33,877 nt of DNA from Nonomuraea ceibae (GTDB taxonomy: Bacteria > Actinomycetota > Actinomycetes > Streptosporangiales > Streptosporangiaceae): the NCBI RefSeq assembly GCF_019396325.1, contig NZ_JAHKRO010000103.1:1-33877 (forward strand), read 5' to 3'. Shown here piece by piece: positions 13,969-21,320 of the stretch. The position numbers and the translations under genes were made by a program. Numbering within the stretch: the first letter of the stretch is position 1; each line of letters opens with the position of its first letter. The notes beneath the pieces are model-generated. The model did not search any database. It was given only the letters and a program-made list of their open reading frames with translations, and was not told the DNA's origin.

Positions 13969-14803
13969 ACCCGGCGGCCCGGTAGATGCGCCGCGCGCTC
14001 TCCAGGCAGGAGCGCGTCCACAGCACCATCCGCCGGCATCCCTCGGCCCGGGCGTGGCGCACGCACTCCTCGACCAGCCGCCGGCCCAGGCCGAGCCCGC
14101 GCGCGGACGGCTCGACGAGCAGCAGCCGCAGCTGCGCCGTCGTGGCGTCCTTGCGCACGCAGAACACGCAGCCCGCGGGCGCGCCGCCGGCCTCGGCGAT
14201 CCACGCCGCGTCGCGCCCCGGGTCGAACTCGCCGACGACCTTCGCCACGGTCCGCTCGAAGGCCATGCCCCAGCCGTACTCCTGCGCGTAGAGCACGCCG
14301 TGCCGGTGGACGACCCAGCTCAGGTCGCCCGCGCGCGGCGCCCTGATGACCACCGGCTCGCGCTCGGGCGGCGGGCCGAGCACGTCGCGGATCGTCGCCA
14401 TCGCCTCGACCAGCCGCCGCTGGCCCTCCTCGGGCAGCCGGGCCAGCAGGCGGCCGATCTCCTCCTGGGAGCGCCGGTCGAGCATGCCGTACGCCTCCGT
14501 GCCGGCCGCGCTGAGCCGGATGACCTGCTTGCGCCCGTCGGTGGCCGAGCGCTCGCGGACGATCAGCCCGTCGCTCTCGAAGCGCGTCAGGATGCGGCTG
14601 AGGTAGCCCGCGTCCAGGTCGAGCAGGGCCCGCACCTCGCCGGTCTCCAGCTTGCCCGCCTGGGCGATCTCGAACAGCACCCTGCTCTCCGTCAGCGAAT
14701 AGGGCGAGTGGTGCATGCCGGCCTGGAGGACCCCGATGGCCTGCGTGTAGAAGCGGTTGAACGCCCGTACCTCGAAAGCTCTTGACGCCGTCAGCGAATC
14801 CAT
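13880..14803 (-). CDS. Fused MarR regulator and GNAT acetyltransferase
   Basis: 307 residues from the ATG at 14803; a TTG at 14815 would add four. Residues 1-145 are a MarR winged helix (SLTESRVLFEIAQAG, LDLDAGYLSRILTRFESDGLIVRE, DGRKQVIRLS). Residues 148-307 are a GNAT domain: VIRAPRAGDLSWVVHRHGVLYAQEYGW, an acetyl-CoA loop ARGLGLGRRLVEECVRHARAEG, and the C-terminal YRAAGF strand. This fixed two-domain architecture is widespread in bacteria; the acetylated substrate is unknown. The gene ends inside the MMPL gene on the other strand (89-bp tail-to-tail overlap), so the two transcripts can form antisense duplexes. It shares a short divergent region with the lactonase-like gene. Confidence 0.88.
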   Translation of the reverse strand: MDSLTASRAFEVRAFNRFYTQAIGVLQAGMHHSPYSLTESRVLFEIAQAGKLETGEVRALLDLDAGYLSRILTRFESDGLIVRERSATDGRKQVIRLSAAGTEAYGMLDRRSQEEIGRLLARLPEEGQRRLVEAMATIRDVLGPPPEREPVVIRAPRAGDLSWVVHRHGVLYAQEYGWGMAFERTVAKVVGEFDPGRDAAWIAEAGGAPAGCVFCVRKDATTAQLRLLLVEPSARGLGLGRRLVEECVRHARAEGCRRMVLWTRSCLESARRIYRAAGFTLDSQEPALENGVEVVDEMWSLDLAATS

Positions 14804-14834
14804 TGCCTCAGTCAAGCATGAGATGATGGCAGGT

Positions 14835-15740
14835 GTGAAGAGGCACCTCTACGTCGGCGGCTACGGTCCCGGCATCCTGAGCACCGGCGAAGGGCTGACC
14901 CGCCTCGCCTCGCCGTCGTTCCTGGCCCCGCACCCCTCGCTCCCGGTGCTCTACGCGGCCGGCGAGCTCGCCCAGGGCTGGATCACCGCGTTCGGCACCG
15001 ACGGCGGGCTCTCGCCCTGGGACGAGCGCTCCTCCGGGGGCGACAGCCCCTGCCACCTGGCGGTGCACCCGTCGGGCGAGCTGCTCGCGGTCGCCAACTA
15101 CGGCGACGGCGTGGCCAGCCTGCACCGCCTCGACGGGCGCGGCGTGTTCACCGGCGATCCGATCGTGCTGCGGCACCAGGGCTCCGGCCCCGACCCCGAG
15201 CGCCAGCAGGGCCCGCATGCCCACCAGTGCGTCTTCCGCGACGACGTGCTGCACGTCTCCGACCTGGGCACCGACGAGATCCGCCGCTACTCGCTCGACG
15301 GCGCGCCGCTGGAGCCCATCCGGCTGCCGCCCGGCACCGGCCCTCGCCACTTCGCCTTCGCCGGCCCGCGCCTCTACGTGGCGGGCGAGCTCGACGGCAC
15401 CGTCACGCTGCTGGAGGGCGGGAGCCTCACCACCGTGCCCGCCTCTGCCTCCGGGGAGACCAACTACCCGTCCCACCTGGAGCTCGCCGGCGACTTCGTG
15501 TACGTGGCCAACCGCGGCCCCAACACGATCGCCGTGCTGCGCGCCGACGACCTGAGCCCGGTCGCGGAGGTGCCCTCGGGCGGCGACTGGCCGCGCCACT
15601 TCGCCCTCGACGGCGACCGCCTCTACGTGGCCAACCAGCAGTCGGGCGGCGTGACCGTCTTCGCCCTGACCGGCGGCGTGCCGGCGGCGACCGGCGAGGT
15701 GATCGAGGTCGAGAGCCCGTCCTGCGTGCTCCCCGCCTAG
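14835..15740 (+). CDS. Lactonase family (PF10282-like) beta-propeller protein
   Basis: 301 residues from the GTG at 14835, giving the family start V-KRHLYVGGYGPG; ATGs at 14823 and 14826 are alternatives. Seven-bladed propeller signatures include GGDSPCHLAVHPSGELLAVANYGDGVASLHRL, GPHAHQCVFRDDVLHVSDLGTDEIRRYSLDG, GTGPRHFAF, GETNYPSHLELAGDFVYVANRGPNTIAVL and WPRHFALDGDRLYVANQQSGGVTVF. The His residues in PCHLAV, GPHAHQC, PRHFAF and PSHLEL are those conserved in 6-phosphogluconolactonase (Pgl-type) propellers. No signal peptide. There is no clear Shine-Dalgarno before the GTG; GATGAT ending seven bases upstream could serve as -10 for a leaderless mRNA. Whether the substrate is 6-phosphogluconolactone or another lactone is open. 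Confidence 0.82.
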   Translation: MKRHLYVGGYGPGILSTGEGLTRLASPSFLAPHPSLPVLYAAGELAQGWITAFGTDGGLSPWDERSSGGDSPCHLAVHPSGELLAVANYGDGVASLHRLDGRGVFTGDPIVLRHQGSGPDPERQQGPHAHQCVFRDDVLHVSDLGTDEIRRYSLDGAPLEPIRLPPGTGPRHFAFAGPRLYVAGELDGTVTLLEGGSLTTVPASASGETNYPSHLELAGDFVYVANRGPNTIAVLRADDLSPVAEVPSGGDWPRHFALDGDRLYVANQQSGGVTVFALTGGVPAATGEVIEVESPSCVLPA

Positions 15741-15774
15741 CCCGCGCCAGGTCCCGGCCGGTCCTGGCCCCGGG

Positions 15775-16728
15775 TCAGCGCACCGTGATGACGAGCTTGC
15801 CCGGCGCGTCGCCCGCGGCCAGGTCGCCCACCGCGGTGGCGGCCTCCGCCAGGGCGTACGTGCGCCCGACGGCCGGTCGCACGGCCCCGGCCTCGATGAG
15901 GTCCCGCAGCGTGTCCAGGTCGGCGGTGCGGGTCAGCGCGAGCAGCGGGTCCAGGCGCTGGCGCGTGAACGGATCGATCAGCCGGGCGGCCTGCAGCCGG
16001 CCGAGCCCGCCGAACCACCGGCCGCCGCCCTCACCGCCGACGAGGGCGAGCCGGCCCCGCTCGGCGAGCAGCCCGCGCAGTTCGCGCAGCGGCCGGTTGC
16101 CCGCGATGTCGATGATCAAATCGTACGTCCCGGTGAGCGGCTCGCGAGTGTAGTCGATGACGGCCCCGGCGCCCAGCGACCGGACGAGGCCGGCCTTGGC
16201 CGTGCTGCACACGCCGGTGACGTCGGCGCCGCCGGCGACCGCCAGTTGCGTCGCGAAGCTGCCCACTCCGCCACCCGCGCCGATGACCAGCACCTTCTCG
16301 CCGGCTGTGACCCGGCCGACGGCCCGTAACGCGGTCACCCCCGACACGGGCACGGCCGCCGCCTCGGTGAAGCTCAGGTTGGCGGGCTTGCGGGCGAGCT
16401 TGCCCGGGCGGGCGACGGCGAACTCCGCGTACGCGCCGGTCGCCGCGCCGTACACCTCGTCGCCGGGGCGTAAGCCGCTCACGCCGGCGCCGACGGACTC
16501 CACGACGCCGGCCACGTCCATGCCCGGCACGCGGTTGCGCGGCCGGCGCAGGCCGAAGGCGAGGCGGCCGACGAGCGGCAGCCCGGTCATGAGATGCCAC
16601 ACGCCGTAGTCGACGCCGGCCGCGTGCACCCGGATCAGCACCTCGCGGGCGCCCGGCTCCGGGGTCGGGACCTCGCCGAGGCTCAGCGTGCGCGGCGGGC
16701 CGTACTCGTCCTGGACGATCGCCTTCAT
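15775..16728 (-). CDS. NAD(P)-dependent alcohol dehydrogenase/quinone oxidoreductase-like (MDR)
   Basis: 317 residues of the medium-chain dehydrogenase/reductase superfamily. The catalytic fold begins MKAIVQDEYGPP and has VPGMDVAGVVESVGAGVSGLRPGDEVYG; the Rossmann motif is VLVIGAGGGVGSFATQLA. The zinc-ligand Cys/His set of classical alcohol dehydrogenases is missing, placing it near the zinc-free quinone reductases or enone reductases. It reduces a small carbonyl or quinone with NAD(P)H; the substrate is unknown. The start ATG overlaps the XRE stop (ATGA), with AGGAG seven bases before it, so it is the last gene of a coupled three-gene operon. Confidence 0.88.
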   Translation of the reverse strand: MKAIVQDEYGPPRTLSLGEVPTPEPGAREVLIRVHAAGVDYGVWHLMTGLPLVGRLAFGLRRPRNRVPGMDVAGVVESVGAGVSGLRPGDEVYGAATGAYAEFAVARPGKLARKPANLSFTEAAAVPVSGVTALRAVGRVTAGEKVLVIGAGGGVGSFATQLAVAGGADVTGVCSTAKAGLVRSLGAGAVIDYTREPLTGTYDLIIDIAGNRPLRELRGLLAERGRLALVGGEGGGRWFGGLGRLQAARLIDPFTRQRLDPLLALTRTADLDTLRDLIEAGAVRPAVGRTYALAEAATAVGDLAAGDAPGKLVITVR

Positions 16729-16955
16729 GGGGGGTCTCCTTCGGTGTCGGGGTACTGGAAGACGTCGTCGAGCCCGACCCGGAACACCCGGGCGATGCGG
16801 AACGCCATTTCCAGGGAGGGGGAGTAGCGGCCCTGTTCGATCGCGATGATGGTCTGGCGGGTGACGCCGACCCGGTCGGCCAGCTCGGCCTGGGTCATCT
16901 CGCCGTGCGCGAACCGCAGGGCCCGGATCGTGTTGGTGACCCGCGTCGGCTTCAC
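16725..16955 (-). CDS. Small XRE-family HTH regulator
   Basis: 76 residues, essentially only the DNA-binding domain: TRVTNTIRALRFAHGEMTQAELADRVGVTRQTIIAIEQGRYSPSLEMAFRIARVFRVGLDDVFQYPD. The GTG at 16955 overlaps the TGA of the upstream membrane-protein gene (GTGA), and its own TGA overlaps the MDR ATG. This class (YvaO/Xre-like minimal repressor next to a small multi-TM protein) is a recurrent bacterial pair. It most likely represses its own operon through the palindrome at the promoter. Confidence 0.9.
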   Translation of the reverse strand: MKPTRVTNTIRALRFAHGEMTQAELADRVGVTRQTIIAIEQGRYSPSLEMAFRIARVFRVGLDDVFQYPDTEGDPP

Positions 16956-17383
16956 CACGTCTGGAAGCCGCCCTTGCGGTAGGCCATGATCTTGGCGATC
17001 GAGCTGAGCACCGAGGACAGCACGAACGCCAGGTAGACGGCGTTGGCGATCCAGAAGTGGCGCAGCTCGGCGACGGCCATGATCAGTGCGGCGAGCGCGC
17101 CGATGACGACGAAGGACTGTCCGATGCGCTCGCTGACCTGGTTGATCTCGCGGTCGCGCTCGTCGGTGCGGTCGGCGCCCTTGCCGCCCGCGACGGCCAT
17201 CGCGATGTTGGCCGCGATCCCGGCGACGACGGCGCCGCCGATGGTCCACAGCAGGGCTCCGGCGTAGGCGACGTCGGCGAACGGGCCGTCGCCGGCCCGG
17301 CCCAGGACGATCGCCACGTAGATCGCGTACGCGCCGACGGAGAGCACGATCATCACCCAGGCGCGCTTTTCCTCGAAGGCCAT
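16952..17383 (-). CDS. Four-helix membrane protein, partner of XRE regulator
   Basis: 143 residues with four hydrophobic helices (about 10-27, 39-63, 88-108 and 110-130) and a charged cytoplasmic loop between helices 2 and 3 (GADRTDERDREINQVSERIGQSF). The layout recalls the DUF2178-like proteins encoded beside minimal XRE regulators. No enzyme motif. GAGGAG lies six bases before the ATG. It is first in the operon and stop/start-coupled to the XRE gene. It may modulate the regulator at the membrane, but this is inference from the conserved pairing. Confidence 0.82.
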   Translation of the reverse strand: MAFEEKRAWVMIVLSVGAYAIYVAIVLGRAGDGPFADVAYAGALLWTIGGAVVAGIAANIAMAVAGGKGADRTDERDREINQVSERIGQSFVVIGALAALIMAVAELRHFWIANAVYLAFVLSSVLSSIAKIMAYRKGGFQTW

Positions 17384-17410
17384 GCCCGCTCCTCATGTAA
17401 AACAAAGCTG

Positions 17411-17424
17411 ACATTGGTCAATGT
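17411..17424. promoter_or_regulatory. Operator palindrome ACATTG-GT-CAATGT
   Basis: Perfect 6-bp arms overlapping the -10 box of the XRE operon. Two direct copies of ATGTAAAAC (17395-17403, 17421-17429) flank it at 26-bp spacing, so two regulator dimers could bind. It is AT-rich against the surroundings. Confidence 0.55.
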
Positions 17425-17448
17425 AAAACGCCGCGGACACGATGTCAA
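17420..17448 (-). promoter_or_regulatory. Strong sigma-70-type promoter of the XRE operon
   Basis: On the minus strand: consensus TTGACA (17448-17443), an exact 17-base spacer and TACATT (17425-17420). This is the closest match to consensus in the window and leaves a leader of about 30 bases before the ATG at 17383. Apart from this and the operator, the glpK-to-operon gap (17384-17501) holds only GC-rich sequence. Confidence 0.65.
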
Positions 17449-17501
17449 AGTTTATTTACACGCCGGGCCGCGCCCCGCCGGGCACGTGGGTGCGGGCGGG
17501 G

Positions 17502-18965
17502 CTATCGCCGGTCGTCACACGCCAGGGCCACGGCCGCGCGCCAGCGCTCGTAGGCGGCGTCGTCGCGCGCGCCCGGCTCGAAGCGCCGCTCCAGCCGCCA
17601 CGTCTCGCGCAGCTCGTCCGCCGACCCCCACACCCCCGCGCCCAGCCCCGCCAGGAACGCCGCGCCCAGGGCCGTCGTCTCCCGCACCGCCGGGCGCTCC
17701 ACCGGCGTGCCGAGCTGGTCGGCCTGGAACTGCATGAGCAGGTCGTTCGCGCTGGCCCCGCCGTCGGCCTTGAGCACCGGGATGCCGTCGCCGCCCATCA
17801 CGGCCGCCACGTCGCGCACCTCGAACGCGATCGCCTCCAGCGTCGCCCGCACCAGGTGCGCCCGCGTGGTGCCGCGCGTGATGCCGGTGATCAGCCCCCG
17901 CGCGTCCGGGTCCCAGTACGGCGCCCCGAGCCCCGTCAGGGCGGGCACGAACACCACGCCGCCGCTGTCGGGCACCGTGCGCGCCACCGCCTCCGACTCC
18001 GGCGCGGTGCCGATCAGGCCGAGCCCGTCGCGCAGCCACTGCACCGCCGCGCCGGTCACGAAGATCGACCCCTCCAGCGCGTACGTGCGCTCGCCCGACG
18101 GCGCCTGCCAGGCCACCGTCGTCAGCAGCCCGTCCGGCGACCTGACGATCTCCGTGCCGGTGTTGGACAGGATGAACGAGCCCGTCCCGTACGTGCACTT
18201 GACCTCGCCGGGCGTGTAGCAGGTCTGCCCGAACAGCGCCGCCTGCTGGTCGCCGGCCACCCCGCTGATCGGCAGTTCCAGGCCGAGGAACGTGGCGGGC
18301 TCGGTGCGCCCCAGCTCGCCGAAGTTGGGCACGATCGCCGGCAGCGCGGACTCCGGCACGCCGAACAGCTCGCACAGCTCCGGCTCCCACCCGCCCGACT
18401 CCAGCCCGTACAGCAGCGTGCGTGAGGCGTTGGACGGGTCGGTGACGTGGCGCGCGCCCGCCGTGAGCCGGGCGATCAGGTAGGAGTCGACGGTGCCCGT
18501 CACCACCCGGCCGGACGTGACGCCCTCCCACGCGCGCGGGTCGTGCGCGGCCAGCCAGGCCAGCTTGGAGGCGGTGAAGTAGGGGTCGAGGCGCAGGCCG
18601 GTCAGCTCGGCGACGCGCGGCTCGTGCCCCCGCTCGCGCAGCCGGGCGCAGATCCCGGCGGTGCGCCGGTCCTGCCAGACGATCGCGCGGCGCGGCGCGG
18701 CCAGCGTCTCGCGGTCCCACAGCACCGCGGTCTCGCGCTGGTTGGTGATCCCGACGCAGACCGGCGTGGCGGCGGCCCCGCGCAGCGCCTCGGCGCAGGC
18801 GCTCAGCGTGGCCTGCCAGATGTCCTCGGGGTTGTGCTCGACCCGGCCGGGCTCCGGGAAGTGCTGGGCGAACTCCTCGTAGCCGCGGGACTCGACCCGG
18901 CCGTCCTCGGACACCACGAGAGCGGTGACGCCCGTGGTGCCGGCGTCGATGGCCAACACGCTCAC
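17502..18965 (-). CDS. glpK: Glycerol kinase
   Basis: 487 residues from the GTG at 18965 (AAAGG upstream). An FGGY kinase that phosphorylates glycerol to glycerol 3-phosphate. Marks of the glycerol-specific branch: DAGTTGVTALVV (phosphate loop, 7-18), VEHNPEDIW, GITNQRETAVLWDRET (Arg77-Glu78, glycerol contacts), AIVWQDRRT, GVAGDQQAALFGQTCYTPGEVKCTYGTGSF (catalytic Asp of GDQQ), and ADGGASANDLLMQFQADQLGTPVERP. Slightly shorter than typical (about 500). No glpF or glpD is adjacent; instead it diverges from PPi-phosphofructokinase around a GntR-type palindrome. Control by a GntR/DasR-class repressor is suggested by that site. Confidence 0.93.
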   Translation of the reverse strand: MSVLAIDAGTTGVTALVVSEDGRVESRGYEEFAQHFPEPGRVEHNPEDIWQATLSACAEALRGAAATPVCVGITNQRETAVLWDRETLAAPRRAIVWQDRRTAGICARLRERGHEPRVAELTGLRLDPYFTASKLAWLAAHDPRAWEGVTSGRVVTGTVDSYLIARLTAGARHVTDPSNASRTLLYGLESGGWEPELCELFGVPESALPAIVPNFGELGRTEPATFLGLELPISGVAGDQQAALFGQTCYTPGEVKCTYGTGSFILSNTGTEIVRSPDGLLTTVAWQAPSGERTYALEGSIFVTGAAVQWLRDGLGLIGTAPESEAVARTVPDSGGVVFVPALTGLGAPYWDPDARGLITGITRGTTRAHLVRATLEAIAFEVRDVAAVMGGDGIPVLKADGGASANDLLMQFQADQLGTPVERPAVRETTALGAAFLAGLGAGVWGSADELRETWRLERRFEPGARDDAAYERWRAAVALACDDRR

Positions 18966-18995
18966 GAAATCGCCTTTCACTCGGTCCACACGCGT

Positions 18996-19009
18996 TTGGT
19001 CTAGACCAA
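18996..19009. promoter_or_regulatory. GntR/DasR-type operator TTGGTCTAGACCAA
   Basis: A perfect 14-bp palindrome in the 104-bp gap between the divergent glpK and pfp genes. Its TGGTCTAGACCA core equals the published dre consensus bound by DasR and the general HutC-subfamily GntR site. TAGACC inside it (19002-19007) can serve as -35 for pfp with CACAAT (19026-19031) as -10, 18 bases apart, so binding would block that promoter. The binding protein is not encoded in this window. Confidence 0.6.
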
Positions 19010-19069
19010 TGCCCGCCTGTATGGGCACAATGCGATTCTGGTCGTGAACCCCGTCGGGAGGAACCCGTT

Positions 19070-20095
19070 ATGCGTATCGGAGTGCTCACCGGAGGTGGCG
19101 ATTGCCCCGGTCTCAACGCTGTGATCAGGGCTGTCGTCAGGAAGGGAGTGGGCGTCTACGGTCATGAGTTCGTCGGCTTCCGCGACGGCTGGCGCGGCCC
19201 GCTCGAAGGCGACACGATGCCGCTCGACATCCAGGCCGTGCGGGGCATCCTGCCCAGAGGCGGCACCATCCTCGGCTCGTCGCGGACCAACCCGATCAAG
19301 ATAGAGGGCGGCGTCGACCGGATCAAGGACAACCTGGCCGCGACCGGCGTCGACGCGCTGATCGCCATCGGCGGCGAGGACACGCTGGGCGTCGCCAAGC
19401 AGCTCTACGACCGCGGCGTCAAGGTCGTCGGCGTGCCCAAGACGATCGACAACGACCTGTCCGGCACCGACTACACCTTCGGCTTCGACACCGCCGTCAA
19501 CATCGCCACCGAGGCCATCGACCGGCTGCACACCACGGCGGAGTCGCACCACCGGGCGCTGATCTGCGAGGTCATGGGCCGCCACGCCGGCTGGATAGCG
19601 CTGCACGCCGGCATGGCGGGCGGCGCCAACGTCATCCTCATCCCGGAGAAGCCCTTCGACATCGACCGGGTCTGCGAGTACGTGGAGTCCCGCTTCCGCA
19701 CCCGCTACTCGCCGATCATCGTCGTCGCCGAGGGCGCCCACCCGATCGAGGGGCAGATGGCGCTGCAGGCGGGCGAGCTCGACGCGTTCGGGCACGTCCG
19801 GCTCGGCGGCATCGGCGAGGTGCTGGCCAAGGAGATCGAGAAGCGCACCGGCAAGGAGGCCCGCACGACCGTGCTCGGCCACATCCAGCGCGGCGGCACG
19901 CCGACGGCCTACGACCGGGTGCTGGCCACCAGGTTCGGCCTGCAGGCGATCGACGCGGCGCACGAGGGCGACTTCGGCATGATGGTGGCGCTGCGCGGCA
20001 CCGACATCGTCCGGGTCGGGCTCGACGAGGCCACGGCCGAGCTGAAGACCGTCCCGGCCTCGCGCTACGCCGAGGCGGAGGTGTTCTTCGGCTGA
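19070..20095 (+). CDS. pfp: Pyrophosphate-dependent 6-phosphofructokinase
   Basis: 341 residues, ATG at 19070 after GGGAGG. Converts fructose 6-phosphate to the 1,6-bisphosphate. Phosphoryl-donor residues identify the PPi type: IGGEDTLGVA has Asp where ATP enzymes have Gly (E. coli position 104), and VPKTIDND has Lys where ATP enzymes have Gly (position 124). TIDNDL (catalytic base), MGRHAGW and LGHIQRGGTPTAYDRVLATR are intact. The protein closely follows the Amycolatopsis methanolica PPi-PFK as I remember it, including the ending ELKTVPASRYAEAEVFFG. Such enzymes work reversibly and save ATP. Divergent from glpK with a shared operator, so glycerol entry and the glycolysis/gluconeogenesis switch may be co-regulated. 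Confidence 0.92.
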   Translation: MRIGVLTGGGDCPGLNAVIRAVVRKGVGVYGHEFVGFRDGWRGPLEGDTMPLDIQAVRGILPRGGTILGSSRTNPIKIEGGVDRIKDNLAATGVDALIAIGGEDTLGVAKQLYDRGVKVVGVPKTIDNDLSGTDYTFGFDTAVNIATEAIDRLHTTAESHHRALICEVMGRHAGWIALHAGMAGGANVILIPEKPFDIDRVCEYVESRFRTRYSPIIVVAEGAHPIEGQMALQAGELDAFGHVRLGGIGEVLAKEIEKRTGKEARTTVLGHIQRGGTPTAYDRVLATRFGLQAIDAAHEGDFGMMVALRGTDIVRVGLDEATAELKTVPASRYAEAEVFFG

Positions 20096-20139
20096 TTGAA
20101 AGCGGCTTGCAAGCGGGCGGCCGTACCTTCTGGAGCAGC

Positions 20140-20159
20140 GGGGTTACCGCTACAACCCC
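20140..20159 (+). terminator. Terminator of pfp
   Basis: GGGGTT (20140-20145), 8-base loop, AACCCC (20154-20159), 45 bases after the pfp stop and followed by CTT. Just upstream is a GCTTGCAAGC palindrome (20105-20114). Confidence 0.45.
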
Positions 20160-20166
20160 CTTCGAG

Positions 20167-20221
20167 GGTACGGCTTGCGCCGCGGAGAGTCGGCGGCCCA
20201 CCACGCGTCGCAAGCCGTACC
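20167..20221. repeat. 13-bp perfect inverted repeat between convergent genes
   Basis: GGTACGGCTTGCG (20167-20179) and CGCAAGCCGTACC (20209-20221) around 29 bases. A partial third copy (GCAAGC then CCGTACC with a 6-base insertion) lies at 20110-20127. It may be a bidirectional terminator or the scar of a small element; no target-site duplication is seen. Confidence 0.45.
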
Positions 20222-20231
20222 TACGCATAGT

Positions 20232-20390
20232 TCAACCGCGGGGCGTGCCGAAGAGATCCACCTCCGGCGCGCCCTCGTCGCCGCCCCGCAGCCGGTCGAG
20301 AAACTCCCGCTCGCTGCGCAGCTCCCGCTCCGAGGGCGACAGGGCGACGGCCGGCAGCACCGAGGCGGCGGTCAGCGGTGTGCCCCCATA
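20232..20390 (-). pseudogene. C-terminal remnant of a second MHYT-domain gene
   Basis: An open frame without a start codon, read on the minus strand from about 20390 to the TGA at 20232-20234. The peptide contains ALSPSERELRSEREFLDRL, which aligns without gaps to ILAPSEQELNEDAELLARL of the intact MHYT protein next door (10 of 19 identical), and then has its own short tail ending GTPRG. Only the piece after the last membrane helix survives; everything coding for the MHYT repeats is gone. The frame is closed upstream by a TAG at 20433, the stop of the intact gene. The likely history is tandem duplication followed by deletion. It might still be translated from an internal GTG, but that is unlikely. 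Confidence 0.6.
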
Positions 20391-20419
20391 AACCGACGCA
20401 GGGAGTACGGGGGCACACC
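20377..20419 (-). terminator. Hairpin downstream of the MHYT gene
   Basis: GGTGTGCCCCC (20377-20387) and GGGGGCACACC (20409-20419), perfect 11-bp stem with a 21-base loop, 13 bases after the MHYT stop. Likely its terminator; it overlaps the deletion edge of the MHYT remnant. Confidence 0.55.
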
Positions 20420-20432
20420 GCCGCAGAGGCGA

Positions 20433-21320
20433 CTATCTCCGGCGGCTGCGCGGCGCGGCCTGCTGGTGGGGCACCGGCGCGGGGTAGACCGGCTGCGGCC
20501 CGGGAGCGGCGGCGGGGTAGCTGAGCTGCTGCTGCTCCTGCGCGGCCTTGCGGCGCAGCTCCAGGCGGGCCAGGAGCTCGGCGTCCTCGTTCAGCTCCTG
20601 CTCCGACGGCGCCAGGATGACCATGAGCAGCATGGTCAGCGTGATGAGGCTGATCACGGTCATCAGCGGCACCAGGAAGTCGAGCGCGTCGGCCCCGGAG
20701 ACGGCCGCGGGCTGCGGGTGGAGTTGGACGATCATCGCGAACATGCCGGTGTAGTGCATGCCCGCCACGGCCAGGCCCATGACGAGCGCCGCGGCGGTGA
20801 TCCACACGGTCCGCTTGACCCGCAGCGTGAACCACAGGGCGGTCGTGGCCGCGACCACGGCGATGACCACCGAGGCGATCACGAGGGTGCGGTCGTAGGA
20901 GACGTGCGCGGACATGTTCATCGCGTACATGCCGAGGTAGTGCATGCTCGCCACGCCGAGCCCGGTGAGCAGGCCGCCGCCTAGCAGCGCGGGGACGCGG
21001 CCCCCGCCGTAGGAGACGAGGAAGAGGCCGGTGCCGACGACGATGATCGCGACCAGGGCCGAGGCGACGGTGAGCGGCACGTCGTAGCGGATCTGGGTGC
21101 CCTCCACCTCGAAGCCCATCATGGCGATGAAGTGCATGACCCAGATCCCGGTGCCGCCGATGGAGATGGCCGCGCCGATCAGCCAGCGCATCCGCGAGGC
21201 ACCTCGCGACGCGTGGGCCTGGGCGGTGAGCCGCAGTCCGAGCATCGATCCCATGCACGACATCACGTAGGCGAGGACCGGCGTGAGCGGACCGTGGGTG
21301 AAATGGTCAACAGCGGACAT
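20433..21320 (-). CDS. MHYT-domain integral membrane sensor
   Basis: 295 residues with seven predicted helices and the three diagnostic repeats MHFIAMMGF (62-70), MHYLGMYAM (126-134) and MHYTGMFAM (188-196). The Met/His/Tyr clusters are thought to hold a metal, perhaps copper, near the outer face and to sense O2, CO or NO. Unlike the Pseudomonas MHYT-GGDEF-EAL proteins, this one has no output domain: after helix 7 there is a short coiled segment (APSEQELNEDAELLARLELRRKAAQEQQQ) and a Pro/Gln-rich tail ending in RSRRR. It may act through a partner. AAGGA lies nine bases before the ATG. A truncated paralogue follows downstream. Confidence 0.88.
   Translation of the reverse strand: MSAVDHFTHGPLTPVLAYVMSCMGSMLGLRLTAQAHASRGASRMRWLIGAAISIGGTGIWVMHFIAMMGFEVEGTQIRYDVPLTVASALVAIIVVGTGLFLVSYGGGRVPALLGGGLLTGLGVASMHYLGMYAMNMSAHVSYDRTLVIASVVIAVVAATTALWFTLRVKRTVWITAAALVMGLAVAGMHYTGMFAMIVQLHPQPAAVSGADALDFLVPLMTVISLITLTMLLMVILAPSEQELNEDAELLARLELRRKAAQEQQQLSYPAAAPGPQPVYPAPVPHQQAAPRSRRR

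Noticed and set aside
14781..14816. CTTGAC-N24-GTCAAG inverted repeat at the MarR-GNAT start
   Set aside because: The arms are short, the spacing is wide and most of it lies in coding sequence; not strong enough to call an operator.
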